Shown one piece after another: positions 43,881 to 52,384 of a DNA stretch of 64,000 bases (position 1 is the first letter of the stretch; the number at the start of each line of letters is the position of its first letter). Made by a program: the position numbers and the translations under genes. The notes beneath the pieces are model-generated. The model searched no databases and had not been told where the DNA came from. It worked only from the letters and a program-made list of their open reading frames with translations. Source of the DNA: CAZUZS01 sp964624795 (GTDB taxonomy: Bacteria > Calditrichota > Calditrichia > RBG-13-44-9); the NCBI GenBank assembly GCA_964624795.1, contig CAZUZS010000005.1, positions 1 through 64,000 on the forward strand. Direction: 5' to 3'.

Positions 43881-45569
43881 ATGTGGTGGCGTAAATTAAT
43901 TACTGTTTTCATTATTTCAGGAGCGTTCGTGATGGGGTGTTCGAAAAAAGAAGGAGTGATAAAGAATTACGCAGATATTGACCATGTTAAAGCGCAAATT
44001 GGCAAACTGGCGCCGGTGGAAATCACGTATGACAAGAATCTATTGACGCAGGACCAGCAGCAGGCGCTTTACAACATTGTGGAAGCAGCGCACTACATGG
44101 ATAAGATTTTCCTGAACCAGGTTTACGATAAAAACGATGCAATTAAGCATGAGTTGATGACCGGAAAAAATCCGGATTATCCGACTCTGCTGGAATATTT
44201 CAACATCAACTTCGGGCCGTTTGACCGGCTGGATCATGATAAACCATTTATCAACCTTGACCAGCCCAAACCGGCAGGCGCCAATTTTTACCCAACCGAT
44301 ATGACGAAAGAGGAATTCAACAACTGGATTACGGATCACCCGGGTGATAAAGACGCTTTCACCGGCACATTTACTGTGATCCGCCGTCAAAACGGCAATC
44401 TGGTGGCTATTCCGTATTCGCAGGAATACAGCAAGTATTTAAAGCCCGCGGCCAAACTGTTGAAGGATGCCGCCAATTTTGCAAGCAATCCAACCCTCAA
44501 GGCTTACCTGCTAAGCCGGGCGGATGCTTTTTCATCCAATGATTATTACCAGAGCGACATCGATTGGATGGATTTGAAGGACAACACTATCGAAGTGGTG
44601 ATCGGGCCGTACGAGGTGTATGAGGATGAGCTGTTTGGCTACAAAGCATCATTTGAATCGTTCGTGACTATCGTCGATCCGGTAGAGAGCGATAAGCTCC
44701 GCAAAGTGAATGCCTATCTGAAAGAGATGGAAATGAATCTTCCCATTCCGAATGAATACAAAAATACCCGCCGCGGAAGCTCTTCGCCCATCGTGGTAGT
44801 GCACGAGGTTTACACATCCGGTGATACAAAAGCCGGCATTCAGACGACAGCTTTCAACCTTCCCAACGACGAAAGAGTTCGCGAAGCGAAAGGCAGCAAA
44901 AAGGTGATGCTGAAGAACATTGCCGAGGCGAAATTTAATAAATGCTGGATTCCCATCGTAAATGAAGTGATGGATCCGGGAGACTTGGAGTATGTAAGCT
45001 TTGACGCTTACTTTAACCACACGCTGATGCACGAGGTTTCGCATGGCCTGGGGCCTGGCATCATCGAAGTGAACGGCGAGCAGACCACTGTGAGCCAGCA
45101 GCTCAAGGAGACCTATTCCACAATCGAAGAAGCAAAAGCTGACATTTTGGGCATTTACAATACTCAATTCCTGATCGACAAGGGTTTCCTGGAAAAATCT
45201 TTCGAGCGGCCCACATACGACAGCTACCTGGGTGGAATTTTCCGCAGCGTCCGGTTTGGTATCAACGAGGCGCATGGCGGCGCCAACGCCATTGAATATA
45301 ATTATCTGAAAGAAAAAGGTGGCTTTGTCTACGATCCGGACAGCCAGCGATTCCACGTTGACATGGATAAGATCAAGGGCGCCGTGCGCGATCTGTCCCA
45401 CGATCTACTCATAATCGAGGCAAAAGGCGATTATGATGGCGCAAAAGCGTTCATCAAAAAATACCGCTACCTGGCTCCCGAAGTGCAGGAAGCCTTGGAA
45501 CGCCTGCAGGACGTTCCGATCGATATTCGTCCTGTTTACGCAATCGAGAAAGAGGTAAATTTTAAATAA
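43881..45569 (+). CDS. M49-like zinc metallopeptidase lipoprotein
   Basis: 562 residues from ATG 43881 behind GGAGGACGTT. A lipobox FVMGC gives lipidated C20. The zinc site is HEVSH (384-388) with the third ligand probably in EEAKAD (416-421), a layout like dipeptidyl peptidase III (M49). M49 proper has the longer HExxGH motif, here shortened to HExxH, as in a group of FCB-phylum proteins often mislabelled as nudix or dihydrofolate reductase. It is predicted to be an outer-membrane or periplasmic peptidase acting on peptides. A strong hairpin follows the gene. Confidence 0.85.
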   Translation: MWWRKLITVFIISGAFVMGCSKKEGVIKNYADIDHVKAQIGKLAPVEITYDKNLLTQDQQQALYNIVEAAHYMDKIFLNQVYDKNDAIKHELMTGKNPDYPTLLEYFNINFGPFDRLDHDKPFINLDQPKPAGANFYPTDMTKEEFNNWITDHPGDKDAFTGTFTVIRRQNGNLVAIPYSQEYSKYLKPAAKLLKDAANFASNPTLKAYLLSRADAFSSNDYYQSDIDWMDLKDNTIEVVIGPYEVYEDELFGYKASFESFVTIVDPVESDKLRKVNAYLKEMEMNLPIPNEYKNTRRGSSSPIVVVHEVYTSGDTKAGIQTTAFNLPNDERVREAKGSKKVMLKNIAEAKFNKCWIPIVNEVMDPGDLEYVSFDAYFNHTLMHEVSHGLGPGIIEVNGEQTTVSQQLKETYSTIEEAKADILGIYNTQFLIDKGFLEKSFERPTYDSYLGGIFRSVRFGINEAHGGANAIEYNYLKEKGGFVYDPDSQRFHVDMDKIKGAVRDLSHDLLIIEAKGDYDGAKAFIKKYRYLAPEVQEALERLQDVPIDIRPVYAIEKEVNFK

Positions 45570-45646
45570 CGGCAGCTGCCAGGACTCCCAATTTAAGTGG
45601 AGTTTAAATTGAGGCGGCTTTATTAAGAATCGCTTTTATGTTCAAA

Positions 45647-45674
45647 CCAGGTTCCGGCATGTGCCGGAACCTGG
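45647..45674. terminator. Strong hairpin after the M49-like gene
   Basis: CCAGGTTCCGGCA and TGCCGGAACCTGG form a perfect 13-base-pair arm (28 bases in all). The following plus-strand sequence is GAAAATC and the minus side TTTGAAC, so the T-run is poor; it may be a rho-assisted or transcript-stabilising hairpin. Confidence 0.5.
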
Positions 45675-45720
45675 AAAATCTGATCACAGTGAAAGACCGG
45701 TTGCTTAAAATATTCTGATA

Positions 45721-46353
45721 ATGGATTACGTTTATCTACATGGATTCCTTTCCGGGCCTGGCTCCAGGAAAGGAATATTTTTATTCGAACGGTTCCGGGA
45801 GTTGGGAATCACCCTGCACCGGCCGGACCTGAACGGGCATGATTTCAGCCGTATGACCATCAGCAGCCAGTTGAAAATCATAGACCGGATTTTGGAAAAC
45901 ATGCCGGGGCAGGTAACGCTGATCGGCTCCAGCCTGGGCGGGTACATGGCCGGACGCAGCGCCGAAAAATGGCGCAAAGTGCGGAAGCTGGTTCTAATGG
46001 CTCCAGCCTTCGATTTTGTAGAGCGCTATGTTAAGACGATGTCGCCGCAGGAAATTCGCCAATGGAAGGAGATCGGCTACATCAAACTCTTCCAGTTCCA
46101 CTACCAGGAGCATCGCAAGCTGAGGTTTGATATTGTGGAGGATGCCCAAAAATACCGGGAGCTAACCATGAACCGCCAACTACCGGTGCAGATATTTCAC
46201 GGCCTGCGGGATGAATCGGTGCCCCACCGTCTGAGCATTGACTACCTGCAATCGCATCCCATGACGGATTTGATTTTGCTGAATTCGGATCATGGTATGT
46301 TAGACAAACTGGATGTGATGTGGGACTATATGAAGGCGTTCTTGAAGCTTTAG
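45721..46353 (+). CDS. YqiA-like alpha/beta-hydrolase esterase
   Basis: 210 residues. YLHGFLSGPGSRKG at the N-terminus, nucleophile elbow GSSLGGYMA with the catalytic Ser, the Asp in FHGLRDESVPH, and the His in NSDHGMLDKLD make a complete triad. The short length and lack of a lid match the YqiA/YcfP (UPF0227-like) family of small esterases. Substrate is unknown. It follows the M49 gene on the same strand after a hairpin. Confidence 0.88.
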   Translation: MDYVYLHGFLSGPGSRKGIFLFERFRELGITLHRPDLNGHDFSRMTISSQLKIIDRILENMPGQVTLIGSSLGGYMAGRSAEKWRKVRKLVLMAPAFDFVERYVKTMSPQEIRQWKEIGYIKLFQFHYQEHRKLRFDIVEDAQKYRELTMNRQLPVQIFHGLRDESVPHRLSIDYLQSHPMTDLILLNSDHGMLDKLDVMWDYMKAFLKL

Positions 46354-46622
46354 CAGAGTGCAGAGAGCATGGGGCAAGGCGCGGAGCGGCAAGCTATCGT
46401 GCTCTTAATCGTAATCTTCTTGAGGCAAATCGGGAACAATCTTTTGTCATTGGTCAATAGTTATTGGCCATTATACAGGTCGACTCTGCGTGGTAAGTTG
46501 TGGTTTCGAATTTCCCCCCAAGCTGATGGCTGATTGCTGAAAGCCGATTGGATTATCCACATTACAACCTAATCCAAGGCGCCTCCCGTTTCTCCTTTCA
46601 CTTTTTACGTCTCTCCGGCATG

Positions 46623-46826
46623 CTAAACCGGCCGCACATTAACCGCGCGGTCGCCTTTCATTTCGCGCTTTAAATCGAAGCCCACTGTGTCCCCTTCTCT
46701 CAACTGCTGGCCGCGGAATTTAGGATGCACATCTTTCATATTAAAATAAACTTCATCCTCCTCGGCGGTGGTAATAAAACCGAATCCCTTCAGGTAGTCG
46801 ATCATTTTTATCATGCCTTTTTCCAT
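46623..46826 (-). CDS. Cold-shock-domain protein
   Basis: 67 residues. The cold-shock RNA-binding core KGFGFITTAEEDEVYF is present (RNP1-like KGFGFI and RNP2-like VYF), followed by FRGQQLREGDTVGFDLKREMKGDRAVNV. It is slightly divergent from typical CspA (TTAEEDEVYF in place of the usual DGGDDIFVH). Single-stranded RNA binding is expected. ATG 46824-46826 follows GGGGAC. It is the only minus-strand gene in the plus-strand block. Confidence 0.9.
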   Translation of the reverse strand: MEKGMIKMIDYLKGFGFITTAEEDEVYFNMKDVHPKFRGQQLREGDTVGFDLKREMKGDRAVNVRPV

Positions 46827-47153
46827 TTGATTTGTCCCCGATTTTGTGAATTAGATTTTACGGCAGTGAGGCGGTGGAATCAAGAAGGTATTGTTGTTTA
46901 TGGAGAGTCCGCAGCAATAAGATTCAGAGCAGAAGGTTTTAAACATATTTGTTTTTTGACGGGCAACAAATTTTTTTTTCTCTTGAAATTTAAATTCTTT
47001 TTTCTTTCCTTTTAAAAGATCGTTAAAAGCTTTACAAATTGCTGAAATCATTTCCTCGGAGAAATTTATTTGGAGTTTTTCCGTGTTTTCGCCATTCGCG
47101 CCATGAAAGTTTTACGTAATTATTCCATAAATAAAAAGATGAATGGAGCAATC
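46827..47153. other. Divergent intergenic stretch between cold-shock and DUF3857 genes
   Basis: A/T-rich, with the long leader expected of a cold-shock gene on the minus strand and the promoter of the first DUF3857 gene on the plus strand. A 66-codon minus-strand frame (46851-47051) is Lys-rich and not supported by homology. Confidence 0.4.
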
Positions 47154-49100
47154 ATGTCACGAACCTATTTACCTGTAGTTGTTTTTTATCTCAGCCTGAT
47201 TCTTATAATTTGTCAATCCGGCCAGGCGCAAGAAAAATGGGGGAAGGTTTCCAAAGAAGTGCTTGCAATGAAGGTGCTTCCGGAAGATTCCACCGCCCCG
47301 GCGGCGGTGCTGTTTGATGTAGGCAAAATGGAGATTTCCAAAGATTTTACTATGGATCTGGAACGACATGTCCGGATAAAGATTTTGTCTGAGGAAGGCA
47401 AGGAAGCAGCCAATATAAAAATCAGATACTGGCACAAAGACGAGATCAGAAATCTTGAGGCACATACCATTTTACCGGCCGGTAAGAAAATAAAAATCAA
47501 AAAGAATCAAATATTTGAGGAGGAACTAAAAAATTACTACAAACAAAAGGTGTTTGCCATTCCCGGTGTTGAAGTTGGTTCGGTTATCGAATACAAATAC
47601 AAACTACACAGCGAATATTTGCAAACGCTTGAACCCTGGTTTTTCCAGAACGAATATTACACGAAGCTCAGCAAAATAAGTGTCTCTATTCTCCCCGGTT
47701 TTAATTACACCGCTTTTCAAAGGAATATATTTGGGGAAGAAGCTTCACCAACCGAAGAAGATTTTATTATACCGGGGGTTGTGGCGAAATCCGGGAGAAC
47801 TTTCACCTGGGAATTGGCAAATCTGCCCGGCATAAGCAAGGAACCTTATATGCTTACCATGGATGATTACCGGATGGCGCTTTTCTTTCAATTAACCGAA
47901 TATCGTGACCCCTGGTCCAAGTACACTTTTATAAAGACCTGGGATGATCTCTCAGAAAAACTGAGCAATGTATACGAAGAATATTCTGAGGGGAACGGAA
48001 AGGTAAAGGAAAATGCTGCCAACCTCACTACAGATATTCCTGCGTTGCCCGGAAAAGTAAAGCAAATATATAATTTTGTCCGCGATGAAATTGAAACGAA
48101 TTGGATTTCCACAATTTATCCCCATAACAAGCCGCAAGACGTTCTCGAAAAGAGGAAAGGGACACCAACCGAAAAGAATTTTCTTCTCCTCAGTCTCTTG
48201 AGATCTGCCGGCATAGACGCAAAACCGGTCCTGATCAGTACTCGCCGAAACGGCGAGCTTATTGAAAACTGGCCGCAACTGGCTCAGTTCGATCGTGTTA
48301 TCGTTACTGCGGAGGCCGGCTCCCAAAAATATTTTATGGACGCAGCCGACAAATATTGTCCGTTTTGCACGCTGCCGAAAAATGATCTTGTAAAGAAGGG
48401 ATTTCTTATCAATGGAAAAAGGGGGGATCTGGTTAGTATTCCACCGCCGGAAATCAAAAATCTTAAATCCGTTAAAGGTGAAATTGAATTGGATTCTGAA
48501 GGCAATTTGCATGGGAAATACCTTATGCAATTGCAGGGATATGAAAGCGTAGCGATGCGGGAATATTTAAATAAAAGCGATGTGAAAGAATATCTTTCCG
48601 ACTGGCTGACCGATCAATTTGCGGATGCAAAACTGGATACATTCGAGATAGTTCGGCTGGATTCCGTTGAAGTTCCATTTGAAATCACATTAGATTTTTC
48701 TGTTCCGCAATTTGCTCAGGTGGCTAATGATAAGATTTACTTACCGGTACCCTTCTTAAACTCCCAGCGGGAAAACCCCTTTCGCCGGGCAAAGCGTTCT
48801 TTTGCGGTGGACTATGATTATACGCGCGAAAATTCAGAGAATATTGTCTTGAACTTACCGAATGGATATGAGGTAATTGAGTCGCCCGCCCATAGACAAT
48901 TAAACATAAAAGGCGCGAATTACATTCTCGATTGTACACAAGAGGAAAATAGGCTGAAAGTAAGCCGAACATTTCGTTTGGGTAAAATGGTTTTCTTTCC
49001 GGTTGAATATAGCGCGCTGCGAAATTTTTATAGTGAAGTGGTCACGGCGGATCAAAGTCAATTGGTGCTTCAGCAAAAGACGGAATCCGTGGAAAATTGA
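47154..49100 (+). CDS. DUF3857 transglutaminase-like protein without catalytic Cys (first of a pair)
   Basis: 648 residues from ATG 47154, five bases after GGAGC. A signal peptide (ending LIICQSGQAQ) precedes a DUF3857 beta domain (YKYKLHSEYLQTLEPWFFQNE) and a transglutaminase-like domain. At the position of the catalytic Cys the sequence reads RKGTPTEKN (P338 in place of Cys), and the catalytic His is replaced by Arg in QFDRVIV; so the domain is probably not an active enzyme. A C-terminal beta domain follows. The protein is exported, likely periplasmic or surface-bound, and is followed 59 bases later by an active-looking paralogue. Confidence 0.88.
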   Translation: MSRTYLPVVVFYLSLILIICQSGQAQEKWGKVSKEVLAMKVLPEDSTAPAAVLFDVGKMEISKDFTMDLERHVRIKILSEEGKEAANIKIRYWHKDEIRNLEAHTILPAGKKIKIKKNQIFEEELKNYYKQKVFAIPGVEVGSVIEYKYKLHSEYLQTLEPWFFQNEYYTKLSKISVSILPGFNYTAFQRNIFGEEASPTEEDFIIPGVVAKSGRTFTWELANLPGISKEPYMLTMDDYRMALFFQLTEYRDPWSKYTFIKTWDDLSEKLSNVYEEYSEGNGKVKENAANLTTDIPALPGKVKQIYNFVRDEIETNWISTIYPHNKPQDVLEKRKGTPTEKNFLLLSLLRSAGIDAKPVLISTRRNGELIENWPQLAQFDRVIVTAEAGSQKYFMDAADKYCPFCTLPKNDLVKKGFLINGKRGDLVSIPPPEIKNLKSVKGEIELDSEGNLHGKYLMQLQGYESVAMREYLNKSDVKEYLSDWLTDQFADAKLDTFEIVRLDSVEVPFEITLDFSVPQFAQVANDKIYLPVPFLNSQRENPFRRAKRSFAVDYDYTRENSENIVLNLPNGYEVIESPAHRQLNIKGANYILDCTQEENRLKVSRTFRLGKMVFFPVEYSALRNFYSEVVTADQSQLVLQQKTESVEN

Positions 49101-49159
49101 CAGGCTGATTTAACTGGACCTGAGCTCTGCATATCTATTTTCATGGAAGGAGTCGACGG

Positions 49160-51052
49160 GTGCGTATTTATTTCTTAGTATTACTCGCAATCATGATTTT
49201 TCCTGTTGTTCGTGCACCGGAAGTTACGGCAGCATCCGGTGCGGAAAATCCAGACGCAATCGTCATTTTGGACGAAATCGGGTTTCATGTAAAGAATATA
49301 AATTCTGCTGTTCTGAATATTCATAGAAAAGTGCAGGTTCTAAGGGAAAAGGGCAAGGAATTCGGCCGGTTTAGCGTAACCGAGGATAAGTACAGGAAAT
49401 GCAAAAAAATTAAGGCCACGATTCTGGACATGGACGGGAAGAAGTTAAAAGAATTGAAAAAGGACGACATTCTTGAGGCCAACCTTTCGCCGGGCAGCAC
49501 AATTTATGATGATAATAAATATAAGTTGGTTGAAATGGTCTGGCCCAGATTTCCCTATATTTTGGATCTTGAATATGAGGTTGAGTACAGCTCGATATTC
49601 ATCTGGCCGGATTGGTATCCACAGGAGGATGTGCCGGTCATGAGATCCGTTTACCGCCTCATTTTGGACGGGCCGGTAAAATACCAGACGTTCGCTCGCG
49701 GAATCGATATTTCGCCGGATGAATCTCGGGATGGAAATAAGCAAACGCTAACCTGGATATTGGAAAACCTTGAACCTCGCACACGGGAAGACTGGATGCC
49801 GCCGGAAGACCGCTATCAGAAATACCTGCTGTTTTCTCCGGCTATATTTGAATTGGATGGCTACCAGGGCTCATCCGATTCCTGGGCAACTTTTGGGGCC
49901 TGGTTTCATAAGTTGTCAAATGGGCGAACCACGCTGACTCCGGAGATGCAGGAGCAGGTCCGGATGTTGGTAGCGGAGTGTAGCTCTGACCGGGAGAAGA
50001 TTCAGAAACTATATGCATTTCTTCAGGAATACACCCGGTATGTTTCCATCTCGTTGGGGATCGGCGGCTGGCAGCCGCATTCCGCTGAATCGGTTTGCGC
50101 CAGCAAATACGGCGATTGTAAGGATCTCTCTGCTTTTATGGTGGCAATGGCAAATTATGCCGGAATTAAGGCCTACCCGGCACTGGTGAAAACACGCGAT
50201 ACGGGTGTGGTTCAATGCGATTTTCCAGCCAACCAGTTCAATCATGTCATTGCATTTGTTCCGTTTTCCGAGGACACCATGTGGCTGGAATGTACGGCAG
50301 ATTACCTGGCAGCCGGGGAATTACCGCCCGATGATGAAGGCAGCTCTGTTCTTGCGATCACTGAGAAAGGCGGCGAAATCGTACGCACTCCCTCCAGTAC
50401 CGCCGGAGAAAATGTCCAGAGCAGCCTGATTATGGCGAACCTGGAGAACGATGGTTCGCTCCGGTTTAGTGGGACTGTTAAATTCACGGGCAACCGTGCG
50501 TCTTTGGGCCGGGGGAAGTTACTTACCGATGAAAGAAAGGATATTCTGCAAATATTTTCCACCGATTATCTCGCCAGGCATCTCACTTCGCCGACTTTGC
50601 AATCCTGCAACTTCACAAATCTTTCCGATAATTACGACCATCCACTGGTTGGGGAATTCAGTGGAACAGTTAAGAAGTATGCGGTTTGCTCTTCCCAACG
50701 TATATTTTTCAACCCCGCATTGCTTAACCGCCAAACAGCTTCCGATTTGCCAGATGAAGAAGAGAGACAATTCGCGGTAAGTTACCGCTATCCTTATATC
50801 ACCATCGATACCGTGCAAATAGTGCTTCCAGCCGGTTACAAACCTGAAGCTGTTCCGGAACCGCTGGAAATTGCGGCCTCCTTTGGGAGGTATATTTCAA
50901 CCAATGAAATTGCGGACGGCCAGTTGACCTACATCAGGGAAATAGCGATTTACCACAAGCAAATTTCCCCGGATGATTACCAGGAATATCGGTCGTTTAT
51001 GAAGCAGGTTATAAAGAATGATAAGGCTAAATTTGTGCTGAACCGGATGTAA
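49160..51052 (+). CDS. DUF3857 transglutaminase-like protein with intact triad (second of a pair)
   Basis: 630 residues, start codon GTG 49160 with AAGGAG seven bases upstream. A signal peptide precedes the DUF3857 domain and the transglutaminase core. The catalytic triad is complete: C320 in KYGDCKDLSAF, H362 in QFNHVIAF and D381 in ECTADYL. It may cut or cross-link peptides or act on cell-surface proteins; the family is common in Bacteroidetes-like phyla but no activity is firmly assigned. Tandem with the catalytically degenerate paralogue. Confidence 0.9.
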   Translation: MRIYFLVLLAIMIFPVVRAPEVTAASGAENPDAIVILDEIGFHVKNINSAVLNIHRKVQVLREKGKEFGRFSVTEDKYRKCKKIKATILDMDGKKLKELKKDDILEANLSPGSTIYDDNKYKLVEMVWPRFPYILDLEYEVEYSSIFIWPDWYPQEDVPVMRSVYRLILDGPVKYQTFARGIDISPDESRDGNKQTLTWILENLEPRTREDWMPPEDRYQKYLLFSPAIFELDGYQGSSDSWATFGAWFHKLSNGRTTLTPEMQEQVRMLVAECSSDREKIQKLYAFLQEYTRYVSISLGIGGWQPHSAESVCASKYGDCKDLSAFMVAMANYAGIKAYPALVKTRDTGVVQCDFPANQFNHVIAFVPFSEDTMWLECTADYLAAGELPPDDEGSSVLAITEKGGEIVRTPSSTAGENVQSSLIMANLENDGSLRFSGTVKFTGNRASLGRGKLLTDERKDILQIFSTDYLARHLTSPTLQSCNFTNLSDNYDHPLVGEFSGTVKKYAVCSSQRIFFNPALLNRQTASDLPDEEERQFAVSYRYPYITIDTVQIVLPAGYKPEAVPEPLEIAASFGRYISTNEIADGQLTYIREIAIYHKQISPDDYQEYRSFMKQVIKNDKAKFVLNRM

Positions 51053-51144
51053 AATATTTGGGGAATAACCAGCACGCACTCAATAGAAGAAATTGAGACG
51101 AAGTAATCTGATCATCTTTATCAGGTTTTCATCTCTTTGTTTGA

Positions 51145-51173
51145 TTGACAATGCTACCCATCGACGGTAAAAT
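51145..51173 (+). promoter_or_regulatory. Sigma-70-type promoter of the TonB-like gene
   Basis: A perfect -35 TTGACA (51145-51150), 17-base spacer, and TAAAAT (51168-51173, five of six consensus -10 bases). Transcription would start near 51180, giving a leader of about 115 bases before the start at 51296. Confidence 0.6.
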
Positions 51174-51295
51174 CTATTTTGTTTTTGAGAAGGAGATGAT
51201 TCTGTTTAAATTCATTCCGGTTCTGTAGTTGTTCTTTTGCGGATGATGGGGGAAATTTTTGTTGTCTTTGTGTTACAAGAAAGATTGATATCATT

Positions 51296-51769
51296 ATGAA
51301 GACACTTTTGACGGTGGCATTGGCTGCGATCTTCTTTTTGTTGCCAGGCTGTTCATCGAACAAATACCAGCCCAAATTTTATTCCAGGGAAGACTATTCT
51401 TTCAAAAAGCTGCCGGCCCTTTACGAGAAGGTGCCTTACATTGAAGGGCCGCAGGTTCAAAGGTTTATTGTGAAACTGGAAAAGCCGGTAATGCCGGAAA
51501 ATTTTAAACAGCTCGGCGTGGTGGGCAGGGTAATCTGCCATCCGTTAATCGATGAAAATGGTAAGGTGGAAGCGGTTTACGTTAAAAAGCCGCTGCATCC
51601 ATCGCTGGACGAGGCGGCGATTGAGGCAGTGAAGGAATCAAAATTTCGTACCCTGGCAGAAGTGACCGGCAATAAGGGCAAATACTCCCTGGCGGTGCCG
51701 TTTGATTTTTACCTGGTTTATGAGAGAGACCTGGATTACTTCTTCAAACACAAGAATGAGAAAAAGTGA
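51296..51769 (+). CDS. TonB-C-terminal-like lipoprotein
   Basis: 157 residues. A lipobox LPGC gives lipidated C19 (LLPGCSSN). The mature part has a TonB C-terminal-like fold: VVGRVICHPLIDENGKVEAVYVKKPLHPSLDEAAIEAVKESKF, where the GxV...D..G.V pattern and the (A)AxxAxxxxxF helix are visible. In Bacteroidetes-type phyla such short lipoproteins are common periplasmic partners rather than true energy-transducing TonB. It has its own consensus promoter after the DUF3857 pair. Confidence 0.8.
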   Translation: MKTLLTVALAAIFFLLPGCSSNKYQPKFYSREDYSFKKLPALYEKVPYIEGPQVQRFIVKLEKPVMPENFKQLGVVGRVICHPLIDENGKVEAVYVKKPLHPSLDEAAIEAVKESKFRTLAEVTGNKGKYSLAVPFDFYLVYERDLDYFFKHKNEKK

Positions 51770-51830
51770 ACTGCTGCCACAGAATACGGCTCCTGCGCCT
51801 CAATATTCCAGATTTACATAACGCCATTTT

Positions 51831-52232
51831 TCATTTATCTCCCAAAATCTTTACCCACACCTTACGGTTCCTGGGACCGTCGAATTCGCAAAAATAGATT
51901 CCCTGCCAGGTGCCGAACTGTATTTTCCCGCCGTCAATAATCACTGCCAGCGAAGGCCCGAAGAGTGACGATTTGATGTGGGCCGGCGAGTTCCCCTCCA
52001 TGTGATGGTAATTGTCCTGAAACGGGATGATCTTGTTCACTTCCATCAGAATATCCCGTACCACACTGGGATCGGCGTTTTCGTTGATGGTAATGCCGGC
52101 TGTGGTGTGGGGCACAAAGATCTGGCAGATGCCGGACATAGTGCCGCTCTCGCTGATCACCTCCTCAATCTGGCGGGTGATGTCGATAAACTCGGTTCGC
52201 GAGTTGGTTTTAACAGACAAATGTTTAAACAT
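51831..52232 (-). CDS. YjbQ/UPF0047-family protein
   Basis: 133 residues. The family signature is complete: GICQIFVPHTTAGITINENADPSV, YHHMEGNSPAHIKSSLFG and GTWQGIYFCEFDGPR. YjbQ proteins form a compact beta fold and can replace thiamine-phosphate synthase when overproduced; their normal role is not settled. Start ATG 52230-52232 follows AGAGGAGGTCGAC. Confidence 0.93.
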   Translation of the reverse strand: MFKHLSVKTNSRTEFIDITRQIEEVISESGTMSGICQIFVPHTTAGITINENADPSVVRDILMEVNKIIPFQDNYHHMEGNSPAHIKSSLFGPSLAVIIDGGKIQFGTWQGIYFCEFDGPRNRKVWVKILGDK

Positions 52233-52384
52233 GTGTCGACCTCCTCTGGAAATAGATTTACATTCTTAAGCGCCCCAATAAGAAGCAGGCACAATCTCAA
52301 GTAAAATAGGCGCCTAAAACAGGCAGGATATCATTGCCGCTACCGGTGCGCGGTTTGGAGAGCCTTGCGCGCCCGATAGTCGAC

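Noticed and set aside
46354..46622. Repeat-like text (CATGGGGCA, GCTGATGGCTGATTGCTG) in the spacer before the cold-shock gene
   Set aside because: A partial echo near 59516 is only about ten bases long; not enough to call a repeat family.
46851..47051. 66-codon minus-strand frame just upstream of the cold-shock gene
   Set aside because: Lys-rich low-complexity product in an A/T-rich leader, spacing of the ribosome site too short; more likely the untranslated leader of the cold-shock mRNA.
51110..51140. Short stem-loop after the second DUF3857 gene
   Set aside because: Only about five base pairs (CTGAT with ATCAG); too weak to call as a terminator.
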